DNA of 64,000 nucleotides from Epiperipatus broadwayi (lineage: Eukaryota > Onychophora > Udeonychophora > Euonychophora > Peripatidae): positions 2,394,903 to 2,458,902 of the forward strand of contig JAQFVV010012442.1 of the NCBI GenBank assembly GCA_028023455.1, in the 5' to 3' direction. Made by a program: the position numbers and the translations under genes. Shown piece by piece: positions 60,430 through 64,000 of this stretch. Every line of letters begins with the position of its first letter. The first letter of the stretch is position 1. The notes under the pieces are model-generated. The model saw only the letters and a list, made by a program, of their open reading frames with translations, searched no databases and had not been told where the DNA came from.

Positions 60430-61708
60430 TTTTATTAATAGGATTAAAAATATAAAAATTGATAATAATGATGTTATGTGTACACTTGACATATCTGAAA
60501 TGTATGGTTCAATTAATCGTATTGAATCAATAGAGATTATTGAAAGAGCTTTGTTTTTAAAATCTATAGATAATAATATTAGGAATTTTATTGTTAAAAT
60601 ATTAAGATTTGTGAATGATAATATATATGTTAGGTTTAATGATTGCTTTTATAAAATGAATTTTGGTTGGCCAATGGGTCTTCCGGTGGTATCACAGCTT
60701 TGTAATTTTTTTATTTCTAATTATGAGGTTAAGATATTGTCTCAGATAAAATATAAAGGAATTAAAGTATATTGTAGATATGTTGATGATGTATTTATAT
60801 GTGCACATAATGAAATAATAGTTAATTTGTTTAATGAGTTAAATATGATTAATAATGTAAAATGGGTGTTAAATGAAGAGAAGGAAGATTCTATAAAGTT
60901 TTTAGATATATTTATTAAAAGAAATAATAATGTGTTTGATTATAATATGATTTTAAAGCCTGTGGAAATTAGGGGTTATATTCCATATAATTCTAAAGTT
61001 CATATGAGTCATAAATTAGCTGGTTTGAAGTCATTTTTATTTAGAAATGATTATTTGTGCAAATTTATTAGTGATAAAATTGAAAATATTAATGTATATA
61101 TTACTGATATGTTGAATGTTGGTTATGGAAGGAATATTATTTATAATACAATTACAAAATATAATCAAAATAAGAGTAATAATAAGAAAATATTAAGTAA
61201 ATTAAAAAGTGATAAATGGATTTCTATTCCTTTTATATCTAATCAACAAGCTAAATTAATTTATAAACTTTTTAGTGGTTTGTGTAGAATTTCTTTTTTC
61301 TCTTCAAATAATATAAATGATATGATAAATAACTCCAAAGCCAAGATTTCTAAGTTTGAATTAAGTTCTGTTATATATATGTTGAAATGTGGTTGTGGAA
61401 TAAAATATATAGGGGAATCCAAATGTACATTACAAAAACGATATAATGATCATAAGACATTATATAAACGTGTACAGAAAGAAAATATATCTTCAGTAAA
61501 TATGAATACTCCATCAATTATATTTGATCATAATAAAACATGTAATTATGGTTTTAAATTTAATAATAGAGATATAAAAATTATTCAAATTGAAAGGTGT
61601 AGTGAAAAACGTAAAATTAAAGAGGCAATGATGATATCTAGGAATAGAGGTGGTTTGATGAATAAACAATCGGCTAATATAAAGACAACAGAATTGTGGG
61701 AAATTTGA
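60358..61708 (+). CDS. PLE polyprotein: RT palm to GIY-YIG nuclease, intact C-terminus
   Basis: Open from before 60358 to the stop at 61706-61708; homology with the sister copy starts at about IMQDVLG (60377). It contains motif A LDISEMYGS, motif B GWPMGLPVV, YVDD, the motif-E-like KFLDIFIKR, thumb, then the nuclease: VIYMLKCGCGIKYIGESK (GIY replaced by VIY), LQKRYNDH with the catalytic arginine, the conserved histidine in FDHNKTC, KIKEAMM with the catalytic glutamate and the end TTELWEI. No frameshift after 60377, so this copy preserves the half that the sister copy has lost. Confidence 0.88.
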
Positions 61709-61902
61709 ATAGATTGAATGATGGGTAATGCAAGTTTTTATTTTTTGTACGTTTGTATTAACAGTTGATAAAGATTGTCAGTGAAACAATTGAAAGTACT
61801 TCTGGTAAAGAATATATTATTTAATTTTGAATACTGTGTTAAATATATTTGTTTGAATTATTATTATATAATTTAAAAAATACAGACATTTAATGGTTGT
61901 AG

Positions 61903-61907
<5 letters not shown>

Positions 61908-61991
<84 letters not shown>
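61908..61991. repeat. (TA)n tract
   Basis: About 40 TA units immediately after the PLE. A preferred insertion context or expansion from the TA-rich end are possible. Confidence 0.95.
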
Positions 61992-61995
<4 letters not shown>

Positions 61996-62094
61996 TATAT
62001 ATAAAGAGCCTGCTACTAGCTCTACACAAGCTTAATTTTTTTTTTTTGTGATAAATGCTACAAGAGAAAATACATGAAGCTTTTATCTATGATG
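61992..62094. other. Flank of the hammerhead
   Basis: Contains a T-run (62037-62048) and GCCTGCTACTAGCTC; probably part of the same repeat as the ribozyme, of unknown extent. Confidence 0.35.
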
Positions 62095-62150
62095 GTCCCC
62101 ATCCCCAGACAGGTTTCGAGCTATGGCTCTCATCAGTGAGGAGCTAGGAC
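62095..62150 (-). ncRNA. Hammerhead ribozyme, all core elements intact
   Basis: Read on the minus strand from 62150: outer helix strand GTCC, internal loop TAGC, stem I strand TCCTCA, core CTGATGA, stem II GAGC/GCTC with loop CATA, core GAAA, a two-pair stem III (AC with GT, loop CT), cleavage site GTC ending at 62108, stem I strand TGGGGA, internal loop TGG and outer helix strand GGAC. Every invariant core base of the natural type I fold is present, and the stem I internal loop is where natural hammerheads contact loop II. The very short stem III is the form described in PLEs and animal retrozymes, which work best as dimers. No tandem second copy is seen here. Confidence 0.88.
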
Positions 62151-63845
62151 ATAAGATTCAAAATATTAACTCAAGCCAAGCATTTATCTAATTCTTAAAT
62201 ATTAAGAAAAAGATCCAAATCTTCAGACACCTACATGTCTTCATATAAATTGGGCAAAATTTACTAATAAAGCCAACTAGACCTTGTGAAGTTCCAAAAT
62301 AAAAATCTTGCCTGTGATCATTTTAAAGGTGTTTCCTGCCAAGCTCTATGAAAGATACATATTAAGATTAACTTTGACAATTTATGAATGAAACAGATTG
62401 GCTTATAACTAGTAAAAAAACTGTTGTGAAGTACTTTTTTTGCTACTCCCAAAGAATAAGTTTTAAAAATAGAATAAAAAGTGCTGCTACTGTTTTATGG
62501 ATAGATTTCTTAGCACTAACATATTCTATTCATGAACACTGTATCCGGTTTAGAAAAAAGTGCTCATGTTGAACATTTATGTACTGAATTAAATGTTATC
62601 ATCAGAGATATTATTGTTTTACAGTGGCTAACTGGTTTTTTAACATATATCTGTAGAGATATCGGATAAGTTGTTTTATAAAAAATATATATAGAAAGCC
62701 ATTACATATATTGGACATGATAATAACAAAAAAATCCAGTTTTATAAACTGACTCTTCTTACATGGATATTCTATTTACGTTTTTTCAAATAAAAATCAC
62801 AACCAACAAATTAAATGAAGATTTTATAATATTTTGAACGTTTTATTTTTTGTAGACTCATATGAATTTGATTTTTTTAGACATTGCTATAATATTTTCA
62901 AAAGATTTATGACATCCCATGTTTATTGTTGTCATCTGTTTCTTAAGAAGTCTTTAGTTGCGTTTGACTTATATTGATATGAATAAAAAAGATGATGATC
63001 TAAATATTTAATCAACATCAATTTTAAATCTGCAATCGAAGAATCGAAAGACTTACTAATATATTATTTGTAAATACATCTACAGATTGCAATCTATACA
63101 ACTTCAAGAAATTTTGTTAATATTTAAGATTTCTAAGAAGCAAAATATCTTTACCTTATCATACATAAGTAATAATCTAAATAGCTTAAAATATTCACAA
63201 GATAATTTATATTATGTTCATTTCAACAAATAAAATAAAAATAAACTCTATCAACACATTTTATGTATTTTTTTATATAATTACCAGCTTTGATAATATT
63301 GTTTTACTATGAAATCAAAGTTTCAAATATATTTATGTATAAATACATAAATATATGTAAATATTTAAATAAAATAATTTCAGATATTAGAGAACTAAGT
63401 AATAGAAAGTGTGCCTTAATGTTACCAAAAGTGAGTTAATTTGAGTTTTAAATTTTACAGATTCTGAGGAAGGGATAATGAATTTTCGATTTAACTAGGA
63501 ATTTTAAGTCTAAAAAAGATAATGGCAAGAAAAAAAAAGATTCTTTCAATCATTATGCCTTAACGTCGGTTATCTTTTTTAAAAAAAAACACTCAAACGT
63601 AATGAACCAAAAAGAGGATTCAATGAAATCACGTGTAGCATTACTGATATTTATTCTTTTCTATTTCTAAATAGGTGTGGTTTTGCATTTTGTAATCACA
63701 CCCTCTGCCATTTTAAATTTAGGGGGCAACATTCTAAACTCATAGGTAATTAAAAAACGAAAACAAACATTACATTTGAATGATCGTATATTTGTTTTTT
63801 ATTATTTTAAATTTATCTCTTTTATTTGTCTTTTTTTTTTTTTAG
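62151..63845. other. A+T-rich intergenic sequence
   Basis: A 62-codon frame at 62384-62572 is not recognised. It ends in a long pyrimidine tract leading to the acceptor at 63845. Confidence 0.5.
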
Positions 63846-63863
63846 GCAAAAAGTAAAGCTTAG

Positions 63864-63941
63864 ATGGATAATACATTTTTTTACATATGCATTTTTAGTT
63901 TAATATTTACATATACACTTGGAAATTGCTCATTAGACACG
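63864..63941 (+). CDS. Putative first coding exon encoding a signal peptide
   Basis: A T-rich tract ends in TTTAG at 63845; the exon then runs to a consensus donor, G/GTAAGC, with 63941 its last base. From ATG at 63864 there are exactly 26 codons to the splice site (phase 0). The peptide starts MDNTFFYICIFSLIFTYTLG and continues NCSLDT: a short polar start, a hydrophobic core and a small residue before the likely cleavage point, i.e. a secretory signal peptide. The 18 bases between the acceptor and ATG would be 5' UTR. The rest of the gene lies beyond the window, so the mature protein is unknown. A chance coincidence of splice signals cannot be ruled out. Confidence 0.5.
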
Positions 63942-64000
63942 GTAAGCCTTTTTAAATTTGTTTATTTTTTTATGTATTTTTGTAAAGTTGTAGCTATTAT

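Larger units (their letters stand above)
59864..61907 (+). mobile_element. Penelope-like element, 5'-truncated inverted copy
   Basis: Begins inside the coding region at the codon equivalent to residue 176 of the minus-strand copy (SIELN) and runs through the 3' UTR. Together with 57118-59113 it forms a palindrome with ~2 kb arms and a ~750-bp spacer. It ends at ATGGTTGTAGTTATTTAT, i.e. it also includes the start of a following leader, and abuts a long TA tract. Confidence 0.88.

Overview
This is a eukaryotic window, very A+T-rich (roughly three quarters by eye), almost gene-free and built mostly from degenerate mobile DNA. The element mix points to an invertebrate animal: Penelope-like elements (PLEs) with a GIY-YIG endonuclease, an insect/invertebrate-type RTE LINE, other APE-type and zinc-finger LINEs, hAT DNA transposons with 8-bp target duplications, tRNA-derived SINEs and hammerhead-ribozyme repeats. 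I cannot name the species. No bacterial gene organisation is present and most long open frames are chance or transposon relics.

Layout. 1-1603 and 5605-7118 are direct copies of one ~1.5 kb non-coding repeat. Between them lie an array of seven short hairpins with compensatory changes (2074-3146) and what look like the last exons of a host gene (3594-3648, then 4282-4312 or 5140-5167 as alternative ends). 8.65-9.4 kb is a PLE endonuclease relic. 10.7-12.3 kb holds three SINE pieces and a small hAT element with perfect 8-bp duplications. 12.8-15.9 kb is a decayed LINE; 16.85-17.06 kb is a 5'-truncated RTE tail. 17.1-21.7 kb is featureless. 21.7-28 kb contains a tRNA-like fold-back and tandem ~470-nt repeats with hammerhead motifs (family A). 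29.2-29.5 kb may be a promoter plus first exon on the minus strand. 30.5-33.25 kb is a decayed PLE preceded by a family A remnant; 33.4-33.8 kb is a second hAT miniature. 37.2-39.5 kb and 40.4-41.3 kb are two more LINEs. 42.9-43.7 kb has PLE end fragments in inverted orientation and a 182-bp palindrome. 44.2-44.6 kb is another family A copy. 46.5-48.8 kb is an inverted array of six ~400-nt monomers, each with a hammerhead-like motif (family B). 52.6-54.2 kb is a hAT deletion derivative with relic transposase. 54.5-55.3 kb is a fold-back around a PLE endonuclease fragment. 57.1-61.9 kb is a young PLE pair in head-facing inverted orientation. 62.1 kb carries an apparently intact hammerhead ribozyme. 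The right edge (63846-63941) looks like a first coding exon with a signal peptide.

How the parts work together. PLEs supply reverse transcriptase and GIY-YIG nuclease and are known to carry hammerhead ribozymes with a very short stem III. Two repeat families here (A ~470 nt, B exactly ~400 nt) are tandem, non-coding and carry the same ribozyme architecture, the pattern expected of animal retrozymes, small self-cleaving RNAs thought to be copied by PLE machinery. The window therefore appears to hold both a candidate enzyme source and candidate non-autonomous clients. That functional link is inference.
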